From NCBI GenBank assembly GCA_012797095.1, contig JAAZPS010000252.1, positions 1 through 6,990 of the forward strand: a stretch of DNA of 6,990 nt, written 5' to 3'. The notes beneath the pieces are model-generated. The model searched no databases, was not told the DNA's origin, and saw only the letters and a program-made list of their open reading frames with translations. This DNA comes from Bacillota bacterium (lineage in GTDB: Bacteria; Bacillota; Dethiobacteria; DTU022). Numbering within the stretch: the first letter of the stretch is position 1; each line of letters begins with the position of its first letter. The position numbers and the translations under genes were made by a program. Shown here in pieces: positions 1 to 6,018 of this stretch.

Positions 1-2726
1 TCTTCTTCGCCGACAGCATGTTCACCTCGCTGCGGGAGCAGCACTACAGCCGGCTGGGCGAGCAGGATGCCATCATCTTCAATTGCGGCGGAGCGCCGCT
101 GGAGAAGCTTGTCACTGGTGGCATCTTCACTGAATACGGTGTAGCCGAGATCCTGGGCTGCGTCCTCCCTGACGGAGAGAGCGAAAATAACAGCTTTTCC
201 ATCGCCCGCTTTGACGATACCGCGCTAGCCCTGACCCGCAAGGAGACGCTCGCGGGCCGCTTGCCCGAAAAGGCGGGCGAGATCGCCCTGGAGCGCAGCA
301 CCCTGGCCAGACTGCGCTCGGAAGCCGCAGTCGGCGACAGGATCACCCTGACCCTGCTCATCCCCGACGGCAGTATCTTCCTTGATACACCGGTAGAAAA
401 AAGCTACACCCTCGTGGGCATCCTCACCGACAAACTTATCTACCTGGAGCAGTGGCGCCATATGAGCGAGGCACCCTCGTACACCATGGGCAGTTTCGGG
501 CATCCCGATTATCCCGCCGGGGTGCTGGCGGCTGACGAGCAGATCGAGCCGGGCGGCCGGGCCCTGGTAAACTGCTACGGGCTTTGCGCCGGAGGGGCCA
601 CCACTTCCTTTGAGCAGCTCCATGAATTTTTACTGGATCAGGGAGAACCGGCAGACAGAGACTGGTGGCTCAAACTGGAACAGACGAGCTACCGGCCCTT
701 TGCGGGTTACTTCGGCGGCAGCGACGGCGGCATCGCCGCCACCTCCATCTTTTTTACCATCATTGCCCTGGTGCTGCTCTGCGCTGCCTGCATGGGCGTT
801 ATCAGCGCCTTCTCGGCTGACCTGGAATCCCGCAAGCGGCAGATCGGCCTTTTCCGCGCCCTGGGAGCAACGCAAAAGCAGATCCGCGCCATCTACGGCC
901 GCGAGGCCACCCTGCTCGCCCTCTGCGCCATCCCGGCCGGGCTGGCCCTGGCCGCAATGACCATCCGGGGGATTGTCCCGGCGCTGGGTGAGAGCTACAC
1001 CTTTCGCCCCAATGCCCTGGTCATCGCTGCCGTAGCCGCAGCCGGCCTGCTCTGTGTGAGAGCGGCGGCGGCAATCCCGCTGCGCAAGGCCGCCAGGATC
1101 TCACCCATGCAGGCCATCCGGGATGTGGAGATCACTCGCCGGCTGAGGCGCAGCCGGATCCAAAGCATCTCTGTATTCAATGTTCCCCGCCACATCGCCC
1201 GGCGCAGCCTGACCCTCTACCGGAACCGGCAGCTGGGGATCACCGTCATGCTGGCCTCGAGCATTATCCTCTTCTCGGTGGCGGCCTTCGGGGCAAGACC
1301 GCTTCTGGAGGCCGCCCTTCACACCGACTATGTCAGCGATTATGTGATCCAGCCGCGCGGGGGGCCCATGCTCGACTGGCTCATGGAGTCCGGGATTCAC
1401 CGGCCGGGCATCACCGAGCAGGATCGGGCCGATGCCGCTGCCCTGGCCGGCGTGGAGCGGGTGACCGGTGCCAGGTCCCTGGGTATAAAAATACTTCCCC
1501 GGGCCATTACATCCTACATGATAGATAGCCGCTACGGCCGTTTTGACTACCTCTCCCCCGGCCGGCTCACCCCCGATGGCCAGGATGATACCACGGCCGG
1601 CAGCTGGCTGGCCCTGCAGCACCGGGACTACCTGGCCAGCAAGGGCAAATACGGCTACAGCCGGGATTATCTTTCCATACATTGCCATAGCATTGATGCA
1701 GAGATTATGGAGAAGCTGGGCCCCTTTGTTTCCGCCGGAAAGATCAATATCGACAAATTGAACAGCGGCGAAGAAATTCTTGTTGTTGCGCCGGCAAAAT
1801 ACGGGCTGGTCCAGGATAGATGGACCGACGGTAATGGGCCTGCGGTTCTCTGGAGTGTTGATTACGCGCTTGACCCCAAAACAACCTACAGCACGATCCA
1901 TGAAAACGATATGTTCCGGGCCGGCGACAGCCTTGATCTGAGCCTGCTTTACAGCAACGACCCCCCGGGTCCCGGGGGGCTGCAGGAATACAGCGACGAC
2001 GGCAGCCGCATCCTTCCCGATAATGTGGTGCGGATTGACCGGGAGGTGACCATCGGGGCGCTTCTGGAGGTGCAAGGAGGCAGGGAGCAGCTGTATAATC
2101 AGATTTCTTTCTACTGCGAAGCAGGAGATATCCTGACCACCAATGCAGGGTTGAGCGCGCTCGGTTTTGAGGCCCCCTACCGCTCCCTTGGCATCATCCT
2201 TTCCGAAAGCCCCGATGCAGCCCTCGAGGAATACCTGGAAACAAACCTGGAGCTTATCGCCGCCAGGAACGCCGAAGTGGAGGTGTGGTCCCATGTGGCC
2301 ATGGCCCGGGAAAGCAGAAGGATCGCCTCCGGCCTGCTCATCACCGCCGGGGCCATTCTGCTGCTTCTTTTCGCCGGCTGCGCCGGCATGATCAACAACG
2401 CCCTTTCGGCGCGCATCCGTTCCGGCAGGCGCGAGATCGGCACGCTGCGGGCAGTGGGCGCCTCGGGAAAGGTTATTGCCCGCTCCTACCTGTGGCAGCT
2501 CCTCTCCACCTTTGCCTGGGGCGCCGCTGCCGGCTACGCCGGGGGATTGGCCCTGTGCGGCTATCTCCTATGGAAAGAGATCGTCCGACGAGACCTTTTC
2601 TCACTGCAACTCTGGCCGCCCCTTCTCTTCGTGGCGCTGCTCTTCGGGATCTGCCTGCTGAACATCAACTCAAAGGTGGGCGCCGTCTGCAAGGAGAGCA
2701 TTACCGAAAACATCCGCGAGCTGTGA
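1..2726 (+). CDS. FtsX/MacB-type ABC transporter permease, two FtsX modules (5' end outside window)
   Basis: This is an integral-membrane permease of the FtsX/MacB superfamily. It probably works with a LolD/MacB-like ATPase in lipid, peptide or antibiotic export or in envelope signalling; the substrate is unknown. The frame is open from base 3, and the first Met (base 18) follows in-frame FFADS, so the true start and an N-terminal membrane helix lie upstream. Numbering from that Met gives 902 residues. An extracytoplasmic part (about 1-235) is followed by hydrophobic segments at about 240-263, 297-317 and 333-352. Between the first two lies the FtsX cytoplasmic loop (RKRQIGLFRALGATQKQI, 272-289). 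A second module follows: a helix at about 406-425, a long extracytoplasmic insert (about 426-765), helices at about 769-790, 826-850 and 867-883, and the matching loop RREIGTLRAVGASGKVI (804-820). The stop is TGA at 2724-2726. GC content is higher than in the genes to the right. The nearby ABC operon is convergent and of another family, so it is an unlikely partner. Family assignment is firm; substrate is not. Confidence 0.9.
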   Translation, partial: FFADSMFTSLREQHYSRLGEQDAIIFNCGGAPLEKLVTGGIFTEYGVAEILGCVLPDGESENNSFSIARFDDTALALTRKETLAGRLPEKAGEIALERSTLARLRSEAAVGDRITLTLLIPDGSIFLDTPVEKSYTLVGILTDKLIYLEQWRHMSEAPSYTMGSFGHPDYPAGVLAADEQIEPGGRALVNCYGLCAGGATTSFEQLHEFLLDQGEPADRDWWLKLEQTSYRPFAGYFGGSDGGIAATSIFFTIIALVLLCAACMGVISAFSADLESRKRQIGLFRALGATQKQIRAIYGREATLLALCAIPAGLALAAMTIRGIVPALGESYTFRPNALVIAAVAAAGLLCVRAAAAIPLRKAARISPMQAIRDVEITRRLRRSRIQSISVFNVPRHIARRSLTLYRNRQLGITVMLASSIILFSVAAFGARPLLEAALHTDYVSDYVIQPRGGPMLDWLMESGIHRPGITEQDRADAAALAGVERVTGARSLGIKILPRAITSYMIDSRYGRFDYLSPGRLTPDGQDDTTAGSWLALQHRDYLASKGKYGYSRDYLSIHCHSIDAEIMEKLGPFVSAGKINIDKLNSGEEILVVAPAKYGLVQDRWTDGNGPAVLWSVDYALDPKTTYSTIHENDMFRAGDSLDLSLLYSNDPPGPGGLQEYSDDGSRILPDNVVRIDREVTIGALLEVQGGREQLYNQISFYCEAGDILTTNAGLSALGFEAPYRSLGIILSESPDAALEEYLETNLELIAARNAEVEVWSHVAMARESRRIASGLLITAGAILLLLFAGCAGMINNALSARIRSGRREIGTLRAVGASGKVIARSYLWQLLSTFAWGAAAGYAGGLALCGYLLWKEIVRRDLFSLQLWPPLLFVALLFGICLLNINSKVGAVCKESITENIREL
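1961..1979. repeat. Perfect 19-nt GC palindrome inside the FtsX permease gene
   Basis: Nine-base arms CCCCCCGGG and CCCGGGGGG surround a single T. The segment encodes the D-P-P-G-P-G-G stretch (residues 648-654) of the second extracytoplasmic insert. The arms could form a very stable hairpin in DNA or mRNA, but a palindrome is also a natural consequence of a Pro-Gly-rich turn in GC-rich codons. No function is claimed. Confidence 0.6.
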
Positions 2727-2750
2727 GTCAAAGGAACGGTTTTGACTTAC
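2723..2750. repeat. GAGTCA-type inverted repeat at the convergent gene junction
   Basis: The arms AGTCAAA (2726-2732) and TTTGACT (2741-2747) are perfect, with an 8-nt loop. They extend to 10 bp each with one mismatch (2723-2732 against 2741-2750) and cover the TGA stop of the FtsX gene. The stem sits in the 33-nt gap between two convergent genes and could fold in either transcript. Neither side has a T-run, so it is not a classical intrinsic terminator. The GAGTCAAAG start is shared with the repeat at 4839-4859. Confidence 0.5.
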
Positions 2751-2759
2751 AGGGATCCC

Positions 2760-3491
2760 CTAGTCGCCTTTCATTCTTTTGCTGAAGGCGAATGTGGCCA
2801 GAACGATGGTCACGGCGGCATAGCCAACGACCCACCAGAGGTGAGGCATGATCCCTCCGTATCTCCCCGCCAAGGCGGCTTTACCCGCCTCAACGGCATG
2901 CACAAAAGGTAATGCGCAGGCCATTTTTTTAAATCCAGGGCCCACCAAATCCAGGTCAAACCATGTGCCGGAAAGCCAGCCGGCCAGATTGCTGAGCAGG
3001 GCGCCGCAAATACCGCCCACCTGTTTGTCCGTCAGCAGGCTGCCCGCCAGAAGCCCGACAGCAATAAAAAACAGAGCAGCGGGAAGAAGGACTGCAAATA
3101 CCACCAGCACATGAGTACTGATTCGCAGCCCCAAAAAGAAAGCGGTAATAAAACAGATTGCACTTTGCAGAATTGCCAGGGGCAGCAGCGGCAGCGTGTA
3201 ACCGAGAACAAAATTTACTCCGGTAAGCGGAGAGGCGAATAATCTCATCAAAAACGACTCCCCCCGGTCCTTGGCAATGAGCATGCCGGATGATAGGGAG
3301 ATAAAGGAGAAGCCGAAAACGGCGATACCCGGGATGAGGTTCGTAATTTCAAATAAACTGACGGGAATATTGGATTGAATAAGAGATAACAAAAGCAGCA
3401 AGGCCAAGGGAAATCCCAGGCCAAAAGCCAGGTTCAAGGGATCTCTCAAGATCTCTTTGGTATTTCGCGAGGCAAAGGCCAGGGTCTTCAT
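2760..3491 (-). CDS. ABC-2 type transporter permease
   Basis: This 243-residue membrane subunit of an ABC exporter is the size expected for the ABC-2 (DrrB/NodJ-like) family and should dimerise with the ATPase encoded just upstream. Six hydrophobic stretches are visible: about 19-40, 52-72, 93-118, 125-152, 156-175 and 217-236. A short amphipathic N-terminus (TKEILRDPLN, 11-20) precedes the first. The loop AKDRGESFLMRLFASPLTG (73-91) matches the conserved EREsGT.e.L..sPl region of ABC-2 permeases. The ATG start overlaps the ATPase stop by 4 nt (ATGA, 3488-3491), and AAGGAGG lies 9 nt upstream (3501-3507), so the genes are translationally coupled. The family predicts a multidrug, antibiotic or lipid-linked substrate; nothing here fixes which. 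The stop is TAG at 2760-2762, facing the FtsX gene 33 nt away. Confidence 0.9.
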   Translation of the reverse strand: MKTLAFASRNTKEILRDPLNLAFGLGFPLALLLLLSLIQSNIPVSLFEITNLIPGIAVFGFSFISLSSGMLIAKDRGESFLMRLFASPLTGVNFVLGYTLPLLPLAILQSAICFITAFFLGLRISTHVLVVFAVLLPAALFFIAVGLLAGSLLTDKQVGGICGALLSNLAGWLSGTWFDLDLVGPGFKKMACALPFVHAVEAGKAALAGRYGGIMPHLWWVVGYAAVTIVLATFAFSKRMKGD

Positions 3492-4222
3492 CCCTGATGG
3501 CCTCCTTTTGCAGCAAGGGCAATAAAGGCCTCTTCAAGATTTGGTGTGCCTGTACAGTCCATGAGTTCGCCCACGGTCCCCAGGGCTTTAAGTTTGCCTT
3601 CCGCCATGATGCCAATTCTGTCGGAAAGGGCCGCTGCCTCCTCGAGATAATGAGTGGTCAGGATAATCGTGATCTTCCCTTTTATGTTCTGGATTAAACC
3701 CCAGAGAGCCCGCCGGGCGATCACATCAAAACCCAGCGTGGGCTCATCCAAATAAAGAACCTGCGGCCGGGAGATAAAGGCCATGGCTATGCTCAGTCTT
3801 CTCTGCCAACCGCCGGAAAGGATTTTTGCTCTTTTTTTTACCACTTCACGGAGATCAAAGATTTCAATCATCTCTCGGGTCCGCTCCACCGCTGCTTTTC
3901 TGCTTTCTCCATGCAGCTCCGCTATCAGCTGCAGATTCTCTTCTACGGTCAGATTCGGGGCTACGGCCGTCTCCTGCGGAGAAATGCTGATCTTTTTTTT
4001 GACAGCCAGGGGGCTTTTAACCACACTGTGGCCCAGAATGAATGCATCACCACCCGATGGAGGGCATAAGCAGGAAAGCATTTTAATTGCAGTTGTCTTT
4101 CCTGCCCCATTTTCGCCGAGCAGCGAAAACAGCTCCCCTTGTTTGATGGAGAGGTTGATTTTGTTTACAGCTATTTTTTCCCTGTACCGCTTTTCCAGAT
4201 CCAAGGTTTTTATGGCGATCAA
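3488..4222 (-). CDS. ABC transporter ATP-binding protein (CcmA/DrrA-like)
   Basis: This 244-residue cytoplasmic ATPase powers the ABC-2 permease downstream. All nucleotide-binding elements are in order: Walker A GENGAGKTT (36-44), Q-loop SPQE with Q83, ABC signature LSGGWQRR (135-142), Walker B VLYLDEP (155-161) with catalytic Glu160, D-loop GFD (164-166) and H-loop His191 in TTHYLEEA. Trp139 in the signature is uncommon, but the LSGG core is intact, so the protein should be active. The C-terminal NLEEAFIALA is typical of DrrA/CcmA-like subunits. The start is TTG (4220-4222), overlapping the stop of the upstream AbrB-like gene as TTGA. A purine-rich run with AGGAGG (4225-4236) lies just upstream, and the next codons offer no ATG or GTG, so TTG is the best start. 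The three genes form one operon. Confidence 0.93.
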   Translation of the reverse strand: MIAIKTLDLEKRYREKIAVNKINLSIKQGELFSLLGENGAGKTTAIKMLSCLCPPSGGDAFILGHSVVKSPLAVKKKISISPQETAVAPNLTVEENLQLIAELHGESRKAAVERTREMIEIFDLREVVKKRAKILSGGWQRRLSIAMAFISRPQVLYLDEPTLGFDVIARRALWGLIQNIKGKITIILTTHYLEEAAALSDRIGIMAEGKLKALGTVGELMDCTGTPNLEEAFIALAAKGGHQG

Positions 4223-4533
4223 TGCTCCTCCTCCCCAAGAATTCTCTTGAGTTCACCGGCAAACCGGGACAGATCGCGGTCGCTCTCCCATTCATCCGGC
4301 TTATGCTTTCCGCTGAAAATAGCGTCGGCCATTCTATTGAAGAAGTCCATCCTGTGAATGGCAATTCCCCTCTCCACGTCTGCCAGCAAAAGCAAGGTGT
4401 CGCCCGGCTTTATGCCAAGCAGGGCCCGCGCTTCCTTCGGAATCACGATCTGCCCCTTGCCGCCCACCTTGACCGAGCCCATATATCTGCCCTGGTCCGT
4501 CTCTTCAGCCGCCCTCTTCTCCTTTTTTCGCAT
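4219..4533 (-). CDS. AbrB/MazE/SpoVT-family DNA-binding protein, first gene of ABC operon
   Basis: This is a small swapped-hairpin transcription factor of 104 residues from the chosen ATG. The SpoVT/AbrB domain spans about residues 18-62 and contains the hallmark VKVGGKGQIVIPKEARALLGI with KPGD after it. The N-terminal 17 residues are charged (MRKKEKRAAEETDQ). The C-terminal tail (about 62-104) is acidic and helical, ending LKRILGEEEH, and may mediate oligomerisation. An in-frame ATG exists 13 codons upstream (4572), but AAGGAG (4543-4548) lies 9 nt before the ATG at 4533, inside that longer frame, so the shorter start is preferred. The stop overlaps the TTG of the ATPase. Position and family suggest an autoregulator of the exporter operon, acting at the TTATAC/GTATAA motifs ahead of it. 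No toxin partner is adjacent, which argues against a MazE role. Confidence 0.85.
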   Translation of the reverse strand: MRKKEKRAAEETDQGRYMGSVKVGGKGQIVIPKEARALLGIKPGDTLLLLADVERGIAIHRMDFFNRMADAIFSGKHKPDEWESDRDLSRFAGELKRILGEEEH

Positions 4534-4564
4534 CCAGCAAAGCTCCTTTCCTTCAGCCTCGGAG

Positions 4565-4628
4565 TTATACATGTATTACTTGTATAACTTGTTGTACCTA
4601 TTATACCAAATGGGGGATTTCAGGGCCA
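4565..4628 (-). promoter_or_regulatory. Promoter and putative AbrB-type operator of the ABC operon
   Basis: On the minus strand an extended -10, TGGTATAAT, has its TATAAT at 4600-4605. The -35 at 17-nt spacing (4623-4628, TGGCCC) is weak, as is usual for extended -10 promoters. Transcription would begin near 4593, about 60 nt before the ATG. The leader carries alternating inverted hexamers on the plus strand: TTATAC 4565-4570, GTATAA 4582-4587 and TTATAC 4601-4606, the last overlapping the -10. Such spaced AT-rich arms suit a dimeric AbrB-like repressor, most simply the first gene of the operon. Promoter reasonably supported; operator inferred. Confidence 0.5.
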
Positions 4629-4944
4629 GAAACATATCCAACCGCCCAAGCAAACATCCAATAAATATGGGAGTCAGGAGAACATTGGTCTTAACTCGCT
4701 TCCAGAAGAGCGGGAACCTTTGCTACGCTAGGGGTTGACACGGGAAATGCCCGGCACGATAGCACATAAGCCAGGGTAGCAGGATTGTGAGAAGGGGCAG
4801 TTGACGGGGGACAAAGAGGAACTTTACCGTTATCCTACGAGTCAAAGTCGCCTGACTCATATTCTACATCTACCCGGCTAATTATGGGGTGCTGTTTGCT
4901 CCATACTTCAAATCATGGAGGAAGGGGCTCCAAATTGCTTATAC
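4629..4944. other. Gene-poor intergenic stretch
   Basis: No convincing gene is visible on either strand between the ABC operon promoter and the mazE promoter. A TTGACA at 4735-4740 has GATAGC at 17-nt spacing but no gene follows. The segment from about 4808 (GGGACAAAGAGG) to 4859 resembles the reverse complement of the repeat region at 6563-6636. The rest appears to be unconstrained spacer. Confidence 0.5.
4839..4859 (+). repeat. Left copy of GAGTCA...TGACTC dispersed repeat
   Basis: GAGTCA (4839-4844) and TGACTC (4853-4858) form a 6-bp stem with an 8-nt loop. The 21 bases match the reverse complement of 6563-6590 at 19 of 21 positions after allowing one 7-nt gap. A GGGACAAA box lies 31 nt outside it (4808-4815), as a GGGACAA box lies outside the right copy in mirror orientation. 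Confidence 0.5.
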
Positions 4945-4973
4945 TTGACATTTGTAGATACGGAATATACATT
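4945..4973 (+). promoter_or_regulatory. mazE promoter with MazE-type operator
   Basis: A consensus -35 TTGACA (4945-4950) is followed after 17 nt by TACATT (4968-4973) as -10. Between and over them lies an imperfect palindrome, TGTAGAT (4953-4959) / ACGGA / ATATACA (4965-4971), with 6 of 7 pairs matching. This is where an autorepressing MazE dimer would block RNA polymerase. Promoter placement is good; the operator role is inferred from the family's autoregulation. Confidence 0.55.
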
Positions 4974-4992
4974 TGAATCACGAGGTGATACT

Positions 4993-5232
4993 ATGTATAC
5001 CACCATCCAAAAATGGGGCAACAGCCAGGCGGTCAGAATACCCAAAGCACTTTTGGAAAAAGCAAATCTCGCCAACAATGATCAGGTAAAAATTAAGGTT
5101 CTTGACGGGAATATCATCATAACACCGGTAAAAAAACACAGAACGCTAAAAGAGCGCATCGCTGAATATGATGGAAATTACAATTGCCGGGAGTTGGATA
5201 CGGGGAATCCCAGGGGCAACGAGGCGCGGTAG
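4993..5232 (+). CDS. mazE: MazE-family antitoxin (AbrB/MazE fold), now without intact MazF
   Basis: This 79-residue protein is of typical MazE length. The N-terminal DNA-binding swapped-hairpin half shows the family hallmark KWGNSQAVRIPKALLEKANL (residues 7-26), followed by VKIKVLDGNIIITPV. The C-terminal half (TLKERIAEYDGNY...DTGNPRGNE, 51-77) matches the MazF-binding tail of MazE proteins, where an ending such as GxEVW is common; here it ends GNEAR. The frame extends 26 codons upstream to 4915, but GAGGTGAT (4982-4989) immediately before the ATG at 4993, and a promoter at 4945-4973 inside the longer frame, fix the shorter start. In the usual operon mazF follows at once; here only a stub is left, so the gene is an orphan antitoxin. 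It could still autoregulate or neutralise a MazF encoded elsewhere. Confidence 0.88.
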   Translation: MYTTIQKWGNSQAVRIPKALLEKANLANNDQVKIKVLDGNIIITPVKKHRTLKERIAEYDGNYNCRELDTGNPRGNEAR

Positions 5233-5297
5233 CGCCCTACATGCCGGAACAGGGCGACAAATGGGCTTCCTTTTTCAAGAATGGGGGCAAAAGGTAA
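5229..5297 (+). pseudogene. mazF: mazF toxin remnant (N-terminal stub)
   Basis: Directly after and overlapping the mazE stop, a second frame reads VAPYMPEQGDKW and then SFF, before stopping at TAA 5295-5297. The V-x-P-Y-x-P-E-x-G-D-x-x-W pattern is the conserved start of MazF/PemK endoribonucleases, which usually follow mazE with such spacing. The catalytic Arg-rich segment (GHEQxGRRPALV) and everything after it are missing; the sequence runs into the convergent PIN-toxin gene 20 nt further on. The best reading is deletion of mazF when the neighbouring locus or a rearrangement joined here. The match is short (about 12 residues), so the assignment rests heavily on its position after mazE. Confidence 0.55.
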
Positions 5298-5317
5298 ATC
5301 GCCAAACCGTTCAGGGT

Positions 5318-5737
5318 TCACCTTTCAAAAGATGGTTCTACCGCAACATTCAATCGCCCGGCGGCTTCAGCCAGGGCCCTATCCAATGTCCACAGGGTTG
5401 AATTCTGTTCCAGCGCCAGGCCAAGATAGGCGCTGTCGTATACAGCAACACCCAGTTGAAAAGATAGCTCCAGGCAAACTGAGAGCTCTACCGGCCAAAC
5501 CGTAAAGTAAAATTCAAACAGGGATTCCAGCATTTCTGTTGCCACTGCATGAGTGATCCTTTCACGTCGAACCGCCACCCACAGGGTGTTGGCCACCTCA
5601 TACCAGTAATTCGGCGGCACCAGAAGCCCCGTTTCCGGGGAATCAACCAGTTTATCCCTTAGCGTAAGAGAGGGCGAAGCCTTTTCACCTGGAAGAACCC
5701 ATGACAGAGCGATCGAGGCATCGATAACCACGCTCAA
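5318..5737 (-). CDS. vapC: PIN-domain ribonuclease toxin (VapC-like)
   Basis: This 139-residue protein has the usual length for VapC. PIN domains are Mg-dependent single-strand ribonucleases that cut tRNA or rRNA when freed from their antitoxin. The acidic residues expected in the active site are all present: Asp6 (VVIDASIALSW), Glu47 (YWYEVANTL), Asp101 (VYDSAYLGLA) and Asp119 (WTLDRAL). The protein therefore looks intact and competent. The start is TTG at 5735-5737 in a 4-nt overlap (TTGA) with the antitoxin stop; a GTG two codons later is an alternative. The purine run AGGGAAG (5744-5750) is upstream. The gene runs tail to tail towards mazE and its mazF stub, with 85 nt between the mazE and vapC stops. 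Family call is secure; RNA target unknown. Confidence 0.9.
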   Translation of the reverse strand: MSVVIDASIALSWVLPGEKASPSLTLRDKLVDSPETGLLVPPNYWYEVANTLWVAVRRERITHAVATEMLESLFEFYFTVWPVELSVCLELSFQLGVAVYDSAYLGLALEQNSTLWTLDRALAEAAGRLNVAVEPSFER

Positions 5738-5970
5738 AATCTTCTTCCCTCTTCCTTCATCTGCAGAATTTCCTCCAAGGTTACTTCTGTCTTTACCGAA
5801 GCGCGGAGCCGGTCCATCCTGGAGGCAGCGGCTTTGCGATCGGGGTTATGAAGGGCGATTGTTGCCGCATCAACCATGAATCCCGATAAAGATTTACCCC
5901 GAAGGCTTGCCGCCGCTTTTATGGAGCGGTGCATTTCCTCGCTAACATAGACGCTAATTTTTTTAGCCAT
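5734..5970 (-). CDS. Ribbon-helix-helix antitoxin of the PIN toxin
   Basis: This 78-residue protein is predicted to neutralise the downstream PIN toxin and to repress its own operon. The N-terminal ribbon-helix-helix is clear: strand KKISVYVS (3-10), helix from EEMHRSIKAAASLRG (11-25), then SLSGFMVDAATIAL (27-40). The charged C-terminal segment (about 45-78, with KTEVTLEEILQMKEEG) would wrap the toxin. An in-frame ATG six codons earlier (5988) is rejected because GGGGTGA (5978-5984) lies 7 nt before the ATG at 5970, inside that longer frame. The stop overlaps the toxin start (TTGA). Promoter and probable operator lie immediately upstream, within the 3' end of the GAPDH relic. It resembles RHH antitoxins generally rather than a subfamily I can name. 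Confidence 0.83.
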   Translation of the reverse strand: MAKKISVYVSEEMHRSIKAAASLRGKSLSGFMVDAATIALHNPDRKAAASRMDRLRASVKTEVTLEEILQMKEEGRRF

Positions 5971-5989
5971 AATCTGATCACCCCACATC

Positions 5990-6018
5990 AGTATAACTAT
6001 TAAGAGTTAAAGCGTCAA
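5990..6018 (-). promoter_or_regulatory. SigA-like promoter and operator of the RHH-PIN operon
   Basis: On the minus strand, TTGACG (6013-6018) and TATACT (5990-5995) are separated by exactly 17 nt, a near-consensus vegetative promoter. Transcription would start near 5983, giving a very short leader that contains the GGGGTGA site. An inverted repeat TAACT (5994-5998) / ATTAAG / AGTTA (6005-6009) overlaps the -10 and spacer and extends to 6 of 7 pairs (5992-5998 against 6005-6011). This is a plausible autoregulatory site for the RHH antitoxin. The whole promoter lies inside the open frame of the GAPDH relic. Confidence 0.65.

Noticed and set aside
1101..2294. Long open frame (397 codons) on the minus strand inside the FtsX gene
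   Set aside because: It lies antisense to a clearly conserved permease, has no family resemblance and a Pro/Gly/His-rich composition typical of antisense frames in GC-rich genes.
2723..2759. Intrinsic terminator between the convergent genes
   Set aside because: A stem is present but there is no T-run on either strand, so it is listed as a repeat only.
4222..4738. Plus-strand frames opposite the AbrB-like gene
   Set aside because: They are reverse shadows of the AbrB gene, lack a ribosome binding site and continue over the operon's promoter region.
4735..4763. TTGACA with GATAGC at 17 nt as a promoter
   Set aside because: The -10 matches only 3 of 6 positions and no gene follows before the mazE promoter.
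5168..5401. Plus-strand frame of 77 codons spanning mazE end and the vapC 3' end
   Set aside because: It overlaps two well-supported genes in other frames, shows no ribosome site and resembles no MazF sequence past the stub.
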